From Halalkaliarchaeum desulfuricum (GTDB lineage Archaea > Halobacteriota > Halobacteria > Halobacteriales > Haloferacaceae): a DNA stretch of 64,000 nucleotides. The stretch's first letter is position 1; the number at the start of each line of letters is the position of its first letter. The position numbers and the translations under genes are program-made. The stretch is from contig NZ_CP025066.1 of NCBI RefSeq assembly GCF_002952775.1, forward strand, positions 806,001 through 870,000, given 5' to 3'. This document shows positions 17,232 to 26,166 of this stretch, piece after piece. Under the pieces are notes generated by a model, which had not been told where the DNA came from, made no database searches, and worked only from the letters and a program-made list of their open reading frames with translations.

Positions 17232-17373
17232 AGTCCGGTCACTGCCGTTCGGTTCGACGCGGACTGAAAAGGAGTCTTCGACTTCCTGATTCCCGATCGT
17301 CGTCGCGTCGCCCCTCCGGTTTCGTCTGGAGACCCGTGACTGTCACGGATCTGTATAAGTCGGCGATCCGCCT

Positions 17374-18714
17374 CTAGGCGACGTCCCCGATCGCCTTTCG
17401 AAGCAGGTCACATCCGATCTCGATCTCGCGTTCAGTCACGTCCAGCGGCGGCAGGATCCGGAGCACCTTGTGCCCACAGGAGAGCGTCAACAGCCCCCGC
17501 GCGAACGCGGCCTCGTGGACGTCGTCGCGCAGCTGTTTGGACTCGAACTCGACGGCGAGCATCAGCCCCTTCCCGCGGACGTCCTCGACCCCCTCGAGGT
17601 CGGCGTCCCGCATCGTCTCGAGGAACTGCCGCCCCCGCGTCCGGGCGTTCGAGAGCAGATCGTACTCCTCGATCGCGTCGAACGTGAGTGCCCCCTGTGC
17701 CGACGAGAGGATATCGCCGGCGCCCCACGTCGAGGAGAGTCGACTCCGCTCGTCGGGGAACACGTCCGCTCGGGAGATCGTCGCCCCGACCCGCAGCGCC
17801 TTCGCGCTCGCGATGACGTCCGGCTCGATCGCGTAGTGATCTGCACCCCACATCTTCCCGGTGCGGCCGAGCCCCGACTGGATCTCGTCGGCGACCAGCG
17901 TGATGTCGTACTCGTCCGTGAGGGCAGCGATCTCGTCGGTGAACGCGTCGCTGGGGAAACGATAGCCGCCTTCGCCCTGGATCGGCTCCACGATGAGATA
18001 CGCGACCTCCTCGGGGGTTATATACCCCCGTTCGGGGTGGAGTTGCTCGCGTAGCCGGGACGCGCCGTCGACGAAAAAGCCACACGAACACGTCTCGGCC
18101 GTACAGTCGCTATCCTGACAGAACGGGACGTCGTGAATCGATGCGATTTCGGGGAACCGGCGTCGGTACACCTCCTTCGACCGGTTGAGCGACAGCGCGC
18201 CCAGCGTCCGGCCGTGGAAGGCGCCCTGGAAGGTGATCCCGTACTTCGCGCCGTCGGCGTGGTCGTAGGAGATCTTGAGGGCGTTTTCGACCGCCTCCGC
18301 GCCGGAGTTCGAGAGGAACACCGTGTCCATGTCGTAGTGGTCGGTGGCGTCGGTGAGCCGATCCATCAGCTCCGAGGGACCGGGGATCCCCTCACCCGGT
18401 GCGTCGCCGCCGGCGACGTAGAAATCTTGACCCGCGATCTTCAGCGGATCCACCAGATCGAACTCCCGGAGGGGCTCCATGATCTTCGGGTTGTTGTACC
18501 CGAGCGGGGCGGCGGCGACGTGGCTCGTGAAATCTAAGAGAACGTTGCCGTCGACGTCGGTACAGAACGGCCCTTCCGCCGGCTTCGTGGAGTCCCACAC
18601 GAACTCGTACACGTACGTGCTTGGTGCGGCGAACTCGTGGTGGTACTGCACCCACTTCTCGGCTCGCTCTCCCGGCAACTCGTCGACCCGTGGCTCGGCA
18701 GTGTCCCGATCCAT
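17374..18714 (-). CDS. Class III PLP-dependent aminotransferase
   Basis: 446-residue fold-type I aminotransferase (the GABA, ornithine and acetyldiaminopimelate group). Visible are SNSGAEAVENALK, FQGAFHGRTLGALSLN, the PLP-binding Asp in LVADEIQSGLGRTGKMWGAD, and the Schiff-base lysine in IASAKALRVGA (residue 305). A Cys-rich insert (CQDSDCTAETCSCGFF, about 199-214) looks like a small metal or disulfide loop. I prefer the ATG at 18714, because ATTTAACA on the minus strand near 18740 would give a leaderless mRNA. A GTG at 18726 is the alternative. The substrate is not certain. Confidence 0.88.
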   Translation of the reverse strand: MDRDTAEPRVDELPGERAEKWVQYHHEFAAPSTYVYEFVWDSTKPAEGPFCTDVDGNVLLDFTSHVAAAPLGYNNPKIMEPLREFDLVDPLKIAGQDFYVAGGDAPGEGIPGPSELMDRLTDATDHYDMDTVFLSNSGAEAVENALKISYDHADGAKYGITFQGAFHGRTLGALSLNRSKEVYRRRFPEIASIHDVPFCQDSDCTAETCSCGFFVDGASRLREQLHPERGYITPEEVAYLIVEPIQGEGGYRFPSDAFTDEIAALTDEYDITLVADEIQSGLGRTGKMWGADHYAIEPDVIASAKALRVGATISRADVFPDERSRLSSTWGAGDILSSAQGALTFDAIEEYDLLSNARTRGRQFLETMRDADLEGVEDVRGKGLMLAVEFESKQLRDDVHEAAFARGLLTLSCGHKVLRILPPLDVTEREIEIGCDLLRKAIGDVA

Positions 18715-18821
18715 ACGTGTACCCACCAGCAGCGGGATGTTAAATCTGCCCGGTTCGTTTCGGATCGGGAAAATATTGCGAGGCCGGCGTGATGGCGTCC
18801 GTTCGAAACGCTGTGTCGGTT

Positions 18822-20123
18822 TCAGAACGCGTAAATTACGACCGTTCCGACCCCGGCGACCAGGATGGTGACGCCGCTCCAGAGCGCGACCCGCCGGGCG
18901 AACGCCCAGGGACCACCGGTCGCGAGCGCCGCCTTGACGACGATGCTCGCAGCCGTCGCAAGCAGGATCGCGACGACCGTCTCGGTCGTGGTGATCGTTC
19001 CTCCACGGAACAAAAGCACCGCCGACGTGGTCACGCCCGCCGAGGAGACAAGCCCCGAAATCAGCGCGCTCGCATACAGCCCGCTGGTGCCGAACTGCGC
19101 TTCCGCGACCGACGAACCGGCGAGGATAAACAGGAACACCGAGCCGAACGCCAGCGCGTTCTTCAGGGAGAACGGGCTCTCGAGTTCCATCTCGACCTCG
19201 GCCGACCAGTCGGCGACGACGTACGCGACGAGGACGCTCCCGACGACGATGATCCCCAGCGGAACGACCGCGTCAATCAAAAGCGGGCCGGCAGCCCCGA
19301 AGGTAAACACCAGCGCGAGCGCCAGGTTGCGCAGCGCCATCGCCGCGTTGGCCAGTAACACGCCCGCGACTCCGTACTGGATCCCCTCCGGCTGCTGGCG
19401 GACGTGATCCAGCATCGCGCCGACGACCGCCGCCGACGAGGCGAGTCCGCCGAAGAAACCGGTGACGGCGATCCCCCGGCCGCCGTACGACCGTACGAGC
19501 GCGTAGTTTACGATCCCGATCCCCGCCACCGAAACGACGAGCAGCCAGGCGATCCGCGGCTCCAGGGGAACGCCCAGGAACTCCATCTGTCCCGGCGGCA
19601 ACAGTGGATAGATCACGAACGCGAGGATTGCAAACTCGGTCGTCGAGCGGAGCTCTCGACGGGAGAGGTTCCCGGCCAGCCCGTGGAGTTCACGCTTGAG
19701 CACAAGCAACGCCGAGGACACTACGGCGACGGTGATCCCCTCGATAATGAATCCGAGCGTGACGAGGATGCCGACCCCGTACGCGACCATAAGGGATACG
19801 GCCGTCGTAAGCGCCAGCGGGTCCTCGCCGGTCGACTCGACGTTTGTGAGCCCCTCTATGGACAAAAGCGCCCCGACGACGATCACGAGGAGCCCGCCGA
19901 CGACCGGAAGCAACACTCCGAGACCGCCGTCGACGGCGACGACGGTGAACACCGCTCCCAGAATCGCCGTCAAGGAGAACGTTCGGATGCCGGCTGCCTT
20001 GTCGGACCACTCCCGTTCGAGCCCGAGAAACAGTCCCAGCGCCGCCGCCAGCGCGATGCGAACCACGGGCTCCTCGAAGGGCACCCCGAAGAACACCTGG
20101 GCCGGCGTGGCGAGGACGCTCAT
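18822..20123 (-). CDS. MgtC/SapB-DUF4010 family membrane protein
   Basis: 433-residue polytopic membrane protein, about 12 transmembrane helices. The N-terminal MgtC/SapB-like domain (about residues 15-150) begins with ALAAALGLFLGLEREWSDKAAGIRTFSLTAILGAVF, the conserved arginine/glutamate helix pair. The C-terminal DUF4010 domain covers about 190-400. The role is unknown; MgtC domains are linked to magnesium or pH homeostasis. The AT-rich stretch upstream (20150-20190, ATATAGGAATATATAC) is its likely promoter, shared with the divergent transporter gene. Confidence 0.88.
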   Translation of the reverse strand: MSVLATPAQVFFGVPFEEPVVRIALAAALGLFLGLEREWSDKAAGIRTFSLTAILGAVFTVVAVDGGLGVLLPVVGGLLVIVVGALLSIEGLTNVESTGEDPLALTTAVSLMVAYGVGILVTLGFIIEGITVAVVSSALLVLKRELHGLAGNLSRRELRSTTEFAILAFVIYPLLPPGQMEFLGVPLEPRIAWLLVVSVAGIGIVNYALVRSYGGRGIAVTGFFGGLASSAAVVGAMLDHVRQQPEGIQYGVAGVLLANAAMALRNLALALVFTFGAAGPLLIDAVVPLGIIVVGSVLVAYVVADWSAEVEMELESPFSLKNALAFGSVFLFILAGSSVAEAQFGTSGLYASALISGLVSSAGVTTSAVLLFRGGTITTTETVVAILLATAASIVVKAALATGGPWAFARRVALWSGVTILVAGVGTVVIYAF

Positions 20124-20256
20124 CTCGGTTGGTTAGATGGACCCCGGGCACATATGTTGCACTATATAGGAATATATACTTCATCCGTCCTGGTCCGGGG
20201 CGAGGCAAGCGATGGCTGTCGGCAGTCTTTTGGGTTCCATGGGCGCCACATAGTGT

Positions 20257-21558
20257 ATGTCACGGCTGGAGGAAGCGTCGACGTCGTCGGAATACGGCTG
20301 GCTCGCGTTCGGCCTCCTGCTTTTCGCCCTCGTCGGCTACGTTGTCGTCTCCTTCATCGGTGTCGTCGTTTTCGCTCTCTTCCTGTATTACGCGACGCGC
20401 CCGGTGTACCGCCGGATCGTCGCACGAACCGGTCACCCGAATCTCGCGGCCGCGCTGGCGCTCGTCGTGCTCGCGTTGCCCGCGATTCTCGTCGTCGGCT
20501 ACGCGATCGCGATTGCGATCCGGGAGATACAGGAACTCACAGCGATTCCAGGCGTGGATCTCGATGCGTATCCCGAACTCGGTCGCTTCCTTGAAGAACT
20601 GGACGATCCCGGAGCGGTGGTGGATCGACTGGGACGGGAACTACTCGAGGGCGATCTGGCGGCGAGTCTACTGGAGTGGCTCACCTCGATCGCCGACACG
20701 GCCCTGGTGCTCGCGGTGGCGCTGATCCAGTTGTTCGTGATGGTGGTGCTGGCGTTTTACCTCCTCCGGGACGACCGAAAGCTGACCGCCTGGGTACTCG
20801 AGACGTTCGACGACGAAGAGCGGACGCTGCGAGCGTACCTCCTTGCGGTCGACTACGATCTCCGATCGATCTTCTTCGGGAACATCCTCAACGCCTTCAT
20901 CACCGGTGCGATCGGGGCAATCGTCTTCTCGGTACTGAACGCGTTCGCGCCGGCCGGAGTGGCGATTCCCGCGGCGGCGCTTCTGGGACTGATCGCCGGC
21001 GTCGCCAGCCTAATCCCCGTCGTCGGGATGAAACTGGTGTACGTTCCAGTGGCTCTCTATCTCGGACTCCGATCGGTATTTATGGTCGGTACGGAGACAC
21101 TGTGGTTCGTCGCTCTGTTTCTCGTCATCTCGTTCGTGTTCGTCGACAGTATTCCGGACCTGATCTTGCGACCGTACGTCTCCGGACGGAGTCTCCACGT
21201 CGGAGCGGTGATGCTGGCGTACACGCTCGGTCCACTGCTTTTCGGCTGGTACGGGCTGTTTCTGCTGCCGATACTGCTGGTGCTCGTCGTCCAGTTCGCG
21301 CGGATCGTCCTGCCGACGAAACTCGGCGAGGAGACCCCCGAACCGCCGCCCGTGGATCCGTACGTCGTCTCCGTCGCCGACGTCAGCCGAGAGATTTCCG
21401 GAGACACAATCGGAGACGCGGACGGAGACACGGACGGAGACGCGGCCGGAGACGCCGCCACGGAGACGCCTACTGACGACGACACCGCAAACCGAGAGAC
21501 GGACGACGATCAGCCCGACGGCGAGACGAACGACGGAAAGAAGCGACCGGAAAAGTAG
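20257..21558 (+). CDS. AI-2E family transporter (PerM-like permease)
   Basis: 433-residue membrane protein of the AI-2E/PerM family. It has paired N-terminal helices, a soluble middle region (residues 95-160, LTAIPGVDLDAYPELGRFLEELDDPG) and a C-terminal bundle containing the family hallmark LLGLIAGVASLIPVVGMKLVYVPVAL. In Bacteria relatives export or take up small molecules or act in Na+/H+ exchange; the archaeal substrate is unknown. An acidic cytoplasmic tail (about 365-433) is built from GDADGDTDGD-type repeats in the DNA. Confidence 0.88.
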   Translation: MSRLEEASTSSEYGWLAFGLLLFALVGYVVVSFIGVVVFALFLYYATRPVYRRIVARTGHPNLAAALALVVLALPAILVVGYAIAIAIREIQELTAIPGVDLDAYPELGRFLEELDDPGAVVDRLGRELLEGDLAASLLEWLTSIADTALVLAVALIQLFVMVVLAFYLLRDDRKLTAWVLETFDDEERTLRAYLLAVDYDLRSIFFGNILNAFITGAIGAIVFSVLNAFAPAGVAIPAAALLGLIAGVASLIPVVGMKLVYVPVALYLGLRSVFMVGTETLWFVALFLVISFVFVDSIPDLILRPYVSGRSLHVGAVMLAYTLGPLLFGWYGLFLLPILLVLVVQFARIVLPTKLGEETPEPPPVDPYVVSVADVSREISGDTIGDADGDTDGDAAGDAATETPTDDDTANRETDDDQPDGETNDGKKRPEK

Positions 21559-21592
21559 CCGAGCGCTCGACAGTCGAACTGACGATCGGATC

Positions 21593-21628
21593 GTTCGAAG
21601 CGTTTGAAGCGTTCGGGTCGTTTGGATC
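21593..21628. repeat. Four 9-bp tandem units between convergent gene ends
   Basis: GTTCGAAGC, GTTTGAAGC, GTTCGGGTC and GTTTGGATC lie in register between the AI-2E transporter stop and the PadR stop at 21631. The copies are diverged from each other. They probably arose by slippage. Confidence 0.6.
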
Positions 21629-21630
21629 GG

Positions 21631-21903
21631 TCAGTCGATGTACTGCTCTTCCCACTCCTGACGCGCCTCGATCTCCCGGCGACCGCGGCGAGTCAGCGTG
21701 TAGTAGTTGGTCCGGCGATCGCGCTGGCCCTTCTCGACGAGACCTTTGTCGACGAGCGTGTCGAGGTTGGGATACAGCCGCCCGTGGTGGATCTCCTTTT
21801 CGTAGTAGTTTTCCAGTTCCTCTTTGATAGCGAGCCCGTGCGGTTCGTCGAGTCCCGCGATGACGTACAGCAGGTCTCGCTGAAAGCCTGTCAGATCGTA
21901 CAT
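21631..21903 (-). CDS. PadR-family winged-helix transcriptional regulator
   Basis: 90-residue DNA-binding protein. It begins MYDLTGFQRDLLYVIAGLDEPHGLAI, has the recognition segment HHGRLYPNLDTLVDKGLVEKGQRDRRTNYYTLTRRG, and ends with a short helix. This is the compact single-domain PadR common in haloarchaea, without the C-terminal dimerisation extension of larger PadR proteins. Its targets are unknown. It is convergent with the AI-2E gene. Upstream on its strand are A/T-rich bases (21915-21950) that serve as promoter. Confidence 0.9.
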   Translation of the reverse strand: MYDLTGFQRDLLYVIAGLDEPHGLAIKEELENYYEKEIHHGRLYPNLDTLVDKGLVEKGQRDRRTNYYTLTRRGRREIEARQEWEEQYID

Positions 21904-22122
21904 CGGTTATATCCATCTGTAGATACAATATCGCATCTCAATAAAGTTGTCGGCTCGAATTTCAGTATGGCCAAGCAACTACGGGTAGAGGTGCGCTACT
22001 GGTGTGTTATCGAAATACGATTTCCTGTAAAACAGATGTACTATCGGTGGAAAGGTTGGTCACCCCAGAGTGAATCTCTCCGGGAGTATGAATTTATCTC
22101 CCCGCAGCTCCTCAATGCAGAT

Positions 22123-22398
22123 ATGCCCGAAGAAGTGATCTTCTCGACGGAACGACGCACCGAACGGTCCGAGATCGCAACGATGCTCCGGTCTGTTGCC
22201 GACAAACTCGACGCCGGCGAGCCGGTGACGCTTACGGCCGGCGATCAGTCGGTGACACTCGAGGTGCCACCGCGCCCCACATTCGAGGTCAAGGCGGAAC
22301 GAGAAACCGGAAGCGGTCCGGCCGAGTTGAGCGTCGAGTTCGAACTCGAGTGGCCGGAAGGCGCTCCCGAGACGGACGAATCGCTCTCCATCGAGTGA
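22123..22398 (+). CDS. Amphi-Trp domain protein
   Basis: 91-residue acidic protein with the amphi-Trp domain layout. It has EEVIFSTERRTERSEIATMLRSVADKLDAGEPVTLTAGDQSVTLEVP, a beta-rich tail FEVKAERETGSGPAELSVEFELEW, and a conserved Trp near the end. The family is frequent in haloarchaea and some bacteria, with no established function. I place the start at 22123 (MPEEVIF) because a GAATTTATC promoter element lies about 30 bp upstream. The same frame is open much further left but shows no protein-like sequence there. Confidence 0.85.
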   Translation: MPEEVIFSTERRTERSEIATMLRSVADKLDAGEPVTLTAGDQSVTLEVPPRPTFEVKAERETGSGPAELSVEFELEWPEGAPETDESLSIE

Positions 22399-22464
22399 TC
22401 GGTTCGTCGAAAAGGTAGCAAGCCGCGAAAGATCGCGGCTGTGCCGCCCTAAATTGGTCCCCGC

Positions 22465-22494
22465 TGACGCTTCGGCCCTCCAAGCGAAGCGTCA
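22465..22494. terminator. 10-bp perfect hairpin downstream of the amphi-Trp gene
   Basis: TGACGCTTCG (22465-22474) pairs with CGAAGCGTCA (22485-22494) around a 10-nt loop. A smaller hairpin, AGCCGCG/CGCGGCT, lies just before it near 22424-22443. They follow the amphi-Trp stop by 30-100 bp and could be a terminator or 3'-UTR structure. Confidence 0.4.
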
Positions 22495-22639
22495 CCCGAT
22501 TCTACCGATGGGATAGACTTAAAGATGTCGCCGGTGTTCGTCCGCCGGGAACCGGAATGACTTTTTTTTACCCGAGTGGCCCTCGATCGGAGGACGACTT
22601 CCGGTGTCGCCACGGGTGAGGTGACGTCGGACGTCGCGA

Positions 22640-22786
22640 CTAGATGTACTCCTCCTCGAGAACCCAGCCCAGCGCTCTCTTGTAGTAGGTGAACATCTGT
22701 CTGACTCCTTCGTGGCGCATCTCCTCGCTTTCGAGTTGCTCTTCGAGGAACTCGTACTGCTCTCGGATTTCCTCTTCCTCGCGCAT
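22640..22786 (-). CDS. Small acidic helical protein of unknown function
   Basis: 48-residue gene, ATG at 22786 to TAG at 22640. The product is almost entirely charged and helical (MREEEEIREQYEFLEEQLES...MFTYYKRALGWVLEEEYI), with heptad-like Leu/Glu spacing near residues 5-20 that suggests a short coiled coil. It is probably a haloarchaeal mini-protein; I cannot name a family. It is read towards the amphi-Trp gene and away from the HTH regulator at 22916, with which it shares a promoter region. Confidence 0.6.
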   Translation of the reverse strand: MREEEEIREQYEFLEEQLESEEMRHEGVRQMFTYYKRALGWVLEEEYI

Positions 22787-22902
22787 ACGTCGAGTCAGGA
22801 CGGGAGCCGGATCAAACTTCCCCGGCGTCTCCGTCCCACTCTCGGGTTCTCGTTATGTTCTCACGCGACAGGAAAAGGAAAACGTGTCTTAAGACGCGAT
22901 AC

Positions 22903-22918
22903 CATACCGAAGGGTATG
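22903..22918. promoter_or_regulatory. Inverted repeat over the start codon of the Cys-rich HTH gene
   Basis: CATACC (22903-22908) and GGTATG (22913-22918) form an inverted repeat whose right arm contains the ATG. A 10-bp palindrome, GTCTTAAGAC (22886-22895), sits just upstream and probably overlaps the TATA box. Both look like operator or autoregulation sites. Confidence 0.4.
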
Positions 22919-23590
22919 AGTGGCGTTCCCTCGCTGACCCGCGAGGAAAGCTCTCCGGAGGTGGGAGAGGAACTGACGAAGATGGAAGACAGGCGCCTCC
23001 GGGTAGAGCTCGAGATAGAACGTGGCGGACCGTGCACCATGGACACCGTCGACGGCAACATCGTCGACGTCGACGTCAGATTCGACGAAGGAGACTGCCA
23101 GTGTGACATCGGCGTTCAGAAACGAACCGAAGACGGCGAACAGACGACGACCAAGTACTTCTCGAAAGACATCTGCGATCACTGTCCCGGAATCGTCTTC
23201 ACCGACCACGGCTGCATCCCGCGGTACCTTCGGATCGGCGACGGGTCGTTCGTGATGGAGACGTACGTCCCGGACACCGAGACCGTCTCCTCGATCGTGA
23301 GCGACGTGCGCGAACGCTGCAAGCGGGTAACCGTCCGGTCGATCACCTCCACTGAACGCCTCGAATACCCTCAAACCTGCACGATCGACGTCTCGTCGCT
23401 GACTCGCAAGCAGCGCGAGGCGATCCACAGGGCCAAACAGGCCGGCTACTACGATCCGGACACGAAAGTGCCCCTCGAAGAACTGGCCACGGAAATCGGC
23501 ATCTCCAAATCCGCGCTCTCCCAGCGACTGCAGCGCGCGGAGGCGAACGTCATCCGACAGTTGTCCTGCGAGTGCGACTGCTGGGAATGA
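22916..23590 (+). CDS. Cys-rich Bat/HTH-10 family transcriptional regulator
   Basis: 224-residue regulator of the haloarchaeal bacterio-opsin-activator type. The N-terminal sensor region has cysteines C40, C61, C63, C87, C90, C100 and C135 (QCDI, ICDHC). The C-terminal HTH-10 domain occupies about 160-215 (TRKQREAIHRAKQAGYYD ... EIGISKSALSQRLQRAE). A terminal CECDCW cluster (218-223) adds three more cysteines. The pattern suggests metal or redox sensing, and DmsR-like regulators of this family control anaerobic respiration. The ligand is inference. A truncated relative of its HTH domain lies 52 bp downstream. Confidence 0.85.
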   Translation: MSGVPSLTREESSPEVGEELTKMEDRRLRVELEIERGGPCTMDTVDGNIVDVDVRFDEGDCQCDIGVQKRTEDGEQTTTKYFSKDICDHCPGIVFTDHGCIPRYLRIGDGSFVMETYVPDTETVSSIVSDVRERCKRVTVRSITSTERLEYPQTCTIDVSSLTRKQREAIHRAKQAGYYDPDTKVPLEELATEIGISKSALSQRLQRAEANVIRQLSCECDCWE

Positions 23591-23642
23591 AAGCGATGGG
23601 GTATTCGAACGGAAGGATCCGCCGGATAGGTTAAAACTTTCA

Positions 23643-23861
23643 TTGGTCCAGAGTATCATCTATCGTCGCCCGAGCCGTTCGGACGACTATCGGAACCCGA
23701 AGGGGGCCGATCTTGGTGATGTCGCCGACGAAATCGGTGTGAGCAAGTCTGCCGTTTCCCAGCGGCTCAAAGCCCTCGAACGCAAGATGATGGTCGAGCT
23801 AATCGACTCGTGTGTCGAAGAATGCCGCAGTCGGCCAGCGTCGCCGCAAGGCGACGGTTGA
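23643..23861 (+). pseudogene. Truncated HTH-10 regulator (C-terminal remnant)
   Basis: A 72-codon frame that resembles only the DNA-binding end of a Bat-type regulator: DYRNPKGADLGDVADEIGVSKSAVSQRLKALERKMM lines up with the HTH of the intact gene just upstream (GVSKSAVSQRLK versus GISKSALSQRLQ). The sensor domain is missing. A TATA-like GGTTAAAACTTT lies near 23628, so it might still be expressed as a free HTH. I favour a decayed duplicate or a remnant of a different paralogue, because the identity to the neighbour is moderate. Confidence 0.55.
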
Positions 23862-23869
23862 AACCGTAG

Positions 23870-24064
23870 TTAAACGCGAGTGACGTTCGTCGCTCGCGGG
23901 CCCTTGGGGGCCTGTTCGATATCGAATTCGATCTCCTGTCCCTCCGTCAGATCTTCGCCGCCGACATCCTCCATGTGGAAGAATACGTCGTCGTCGGAGT
24001 CCTCAGTCGCGATGAAACCGTAACCGCCCGTGTCGTTGAAGAAATCAACCTTACCGTTTGCCAT
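23870..24064 (-). CDS. cspA: Cold-shock domain protein
   Basis: 64-residue CSD protein, a single OB-fold that binds single-stranded RNA or DNA. RNP1 is GGYGFIAT (about 13-20) and RNP2 is VFFHMED (27-33), followed by EGQEIEFDIEQAPKGPRATNVTRV. Length and motifs are those of bacterial CspA, a family haloarchaea acquired and retain in several copies. The stop lies 8 bp from the end of the HTH remnant (convergent). An AT-rich leader and GTTTTAAAAAC (about 24108) form the likely promoter. Confidence 0.95.
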   Translation of the reverse strand: MANGKVDFFNDTGGYGFIATEDSDDDVFFHMEDVGGEDLTEGQEIEFDIEQAPKGPRATNVTRV

Positions 24065-24267
24065 TGCAAATAGATGGAGGCCGGTGAGACGGATAAGGAT
24101 TCCGTATTCGTTTTTAAAACAATATTTCTTTCAAACAGACATTCACTAAACTACGTATTTCGAGTTATATCTATCCACACGTCGGGTTCTCGGTTACAAA
24201 CCCGCCTGTTTGGCCACTGAATGGGGGACGTCCCGTCGCTCCGCAACTTCCTCGTTTCGCTATCCAG

Positions 24268-26166
24268 TCAGCCGGACGGCGACTCAGCCAGTCGATTCGG
24301 ATCGACCTCGTCGTACCGGACGACCGCGTCGAAATACTCCATCGGTAGTGCTTCGCCGGTCGTGACGCCGCGAGCGTCCCGGTCGGAGAACGTCTCCTCG
24401 ATGAACAGCCGGGCGACGACGGCCTCCCGTGCGTCCGAATCCTCCGCGAGCGATCGCTGGGCACGCGACAACAACAGGACCGCAGTAAGCACGTCGTAGA
24501 TGTACTCTGTCACTTCCTTCGCCTCGTGTTGTGCGTAGTCGCCGTCCCCTGACCCGAGTGCCACGAGCGCCTCCTGGAGCGCCCGAAACTCCTCGCGCAC
24601 CGTCGTGGCCTGTTCCTCCAGGAGTGGATGCTCGACGTCGTCGAGATACCCCTCGACGAGCGGGATCAACGCCTCGTGGGCGCGTTCCGTCTCCATTGCC
24701 CGGAGGACGTCCAGCGAGAGGATGTTGGCCGTCCCCTCCCAGATTGGAAGCGCCTGGACGTCGCGATAGAGCCGGTGGGTCACGAACTCCCGGACGTAGC
24801 CGTTGCCACCCTGGATCTCCATCGCATAGGAGGCGGTGTCGACGGCCGCGCGGGTGGTCACGTGTTTCGACACCGGCACGAGGAGCCGCATGAGCCGGAA
24901 CGCGCGATCGTCACCGTGGTCTCGTTCGTACCGATCGAACCACCGGGCGGCCTCCATCGCGAACGAAAGCGTCGCCTCGTGGGTGACTGCCATCTCGACG
25001 AGATCACGTTGTAACAGCGGGAACTCCCCGATCGGCTGTCCGAACGCTTCCCTGTTTGCGGCGTGGATCTTGCTCTCCAGTAAGAGCCGGCCGATGATCC
25101 CGACCGCGCCCACGGAGTTCGTGACGCGCTCCCAGTTCAGCATCGTCGTCATGTACTTGAACCCCCGCTCGGGCTCCCCGACGAGATAGCCGGTCGTCCC
25201 GTCGAACTCCACCTCGCCCGTGGGGACGCTCTCGGTTCCCAGCTTGTCCTTGAGCCGGCGATATATCTGGGGGTTCAACTCGCCGCTCGGGAGTTCGTGA
25301 GGAACCAGAAACAGCGACAGCCCCTTCGTTCCCTCCGGGGCGCCCGGGCGCCGACCGAGCGCCAGCGTTCCCTGGGCGTCGATGTTCGAACAGAACCACT
25401 TCTCTCCGGTGAGTTCGTACGTCCGTGTCTCGATCGGGTCCTCGGGGGCGATCACTCCGCCGTCGCCGTGGACTCCCCTCCCTTCCTCGTCGGTCGCGGC
25501 CGTCCCCTCGTCGTCCCGTCCGGTGGCTTCCTCCGTTGCGGAACTCGTTGCTTCGCGGGGGACGCCCACGGGTTCTGCGGTCGTCTCGGCGGCCCCGACG
25601 TCGCTTCCACCTTGCTCTTCAGTCAGGAACATTCCCCCCTCGATGACGTCGTCGTACTCCCGGGCGGTGAGCCCCTCGAAGTACTCCTCGTAGTGGTTCC
25701 CGTGATCGTGGTTCCGGAGCACAAGCGCCGCCCCGACGGTCATGGACTGCGAACACACAAGTCCGGTGTCGGCATACGACAACAGCAACTGCATCGTCAG
25801 CGTGTGGACCAGTCCCAGTGGTTCCTCCCGCCCCGGCGGCGGTTCGAACGCGTCGGCGAGGATCCCGCGTTCGTAGATCAACTCCTCGTTCTCGAACTGC
25901 TTCGGGTAATACCGAACCTCGTTCAGCAGGTCGCCGTGTCTGTCGTAGGTCCGGAGTTCGGGTCCGTGTTCGTCGATCAGATCTGCGTTGTCCGCGATCG
26001 TGTGCCCGACCACGCCGCCGAACTCCTCGAGGCGTTCGGCTGCCCACTCGAACTCCTCGTCGGGATACACCCGCCCTGCCGCCGCCTGCAACGCCGGGTT
26101 CAGTCGCCAGTAGTTGACGTCCTTTCCCTCCTCGTACTCGCCGTACTCGAACGGTGGACCATCCAT
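24268..26166 (-). CDS. AidB-like acyl-CoA dehydrogenase
   Basis: 632-residue flavoprotein of the acyl-CoA dehydrogenase family, closest in layout to AidB-type members. It has a long N-terminal lead, MFLTEEQGGSDVGAAE (FAD/substrate loop), YELTGEKWFCSNIDA, NWERVTNSVGAVGIIGRLL, AMEIQGGNGYVREFVTHRLYRDVQALPIWEGTANI with the active-site region, and a C-terminal helical extension. A hydrophilic Thr/Glu/Asp/Gly insert of about 45 residues interrupts the loop after GSDVGAAE (about 200-245). The substrate is unknown. The divergent side is an AT-rich promoter and then the decayed island. Confidence 0.88.
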   Translation of the reverse strand: MDGPPFEYGEYEEGKDVNYWRLNPALQAAAGRVYPDEEFEWAAERLEEFGGVVGHTIADNADLIDEHGPELRTYDRHGDLLNEVRYYPKQFENEELIYERGILADAFEPPPGREEPLGLVHTLTMQLLLSYADTGLVCSQSMTVGAALVLRNHDHGNHYEEYFEGLTAREYDDVIEGGMFLTEEQGGSDVGAAETTAEPVGVPREATSSATEEATGRDDEGTAATDEEGRGVHGDGGVIAPEDPIETRTYELTGEKWFCSNIDAQGTLALGRRPGAPEGTKGLSLFLVPHELPSGELNPQIYRRLKDKLGTESVPTGEVEFDGTTGYLVGEPERGFKYMTTMLNWERVTNSVGAVGIIGRLLLESKIHAANREAFGQPIGEFPLLQRDLVEMAVTHEATLSFAMEAARWFDRYERDHGDDRAFRLMRLLVPVSKHVTTRAAVDTASYAMEIQGGNGYVREFVTHRLYRDVQALPIWEGTANILSLDVLRAMETERAHEALIPLVEGYLDDVEHPLLEEQATTVREEFRALQEALVALGSGDGDYAQHEAKEVTEYIYDVLTAVLLLSRAQRSLAEDSDAREAVVARLFIEETFSDRDARGVTTGEALPMEYFDAVVRYDEVDPNRLAESPSG

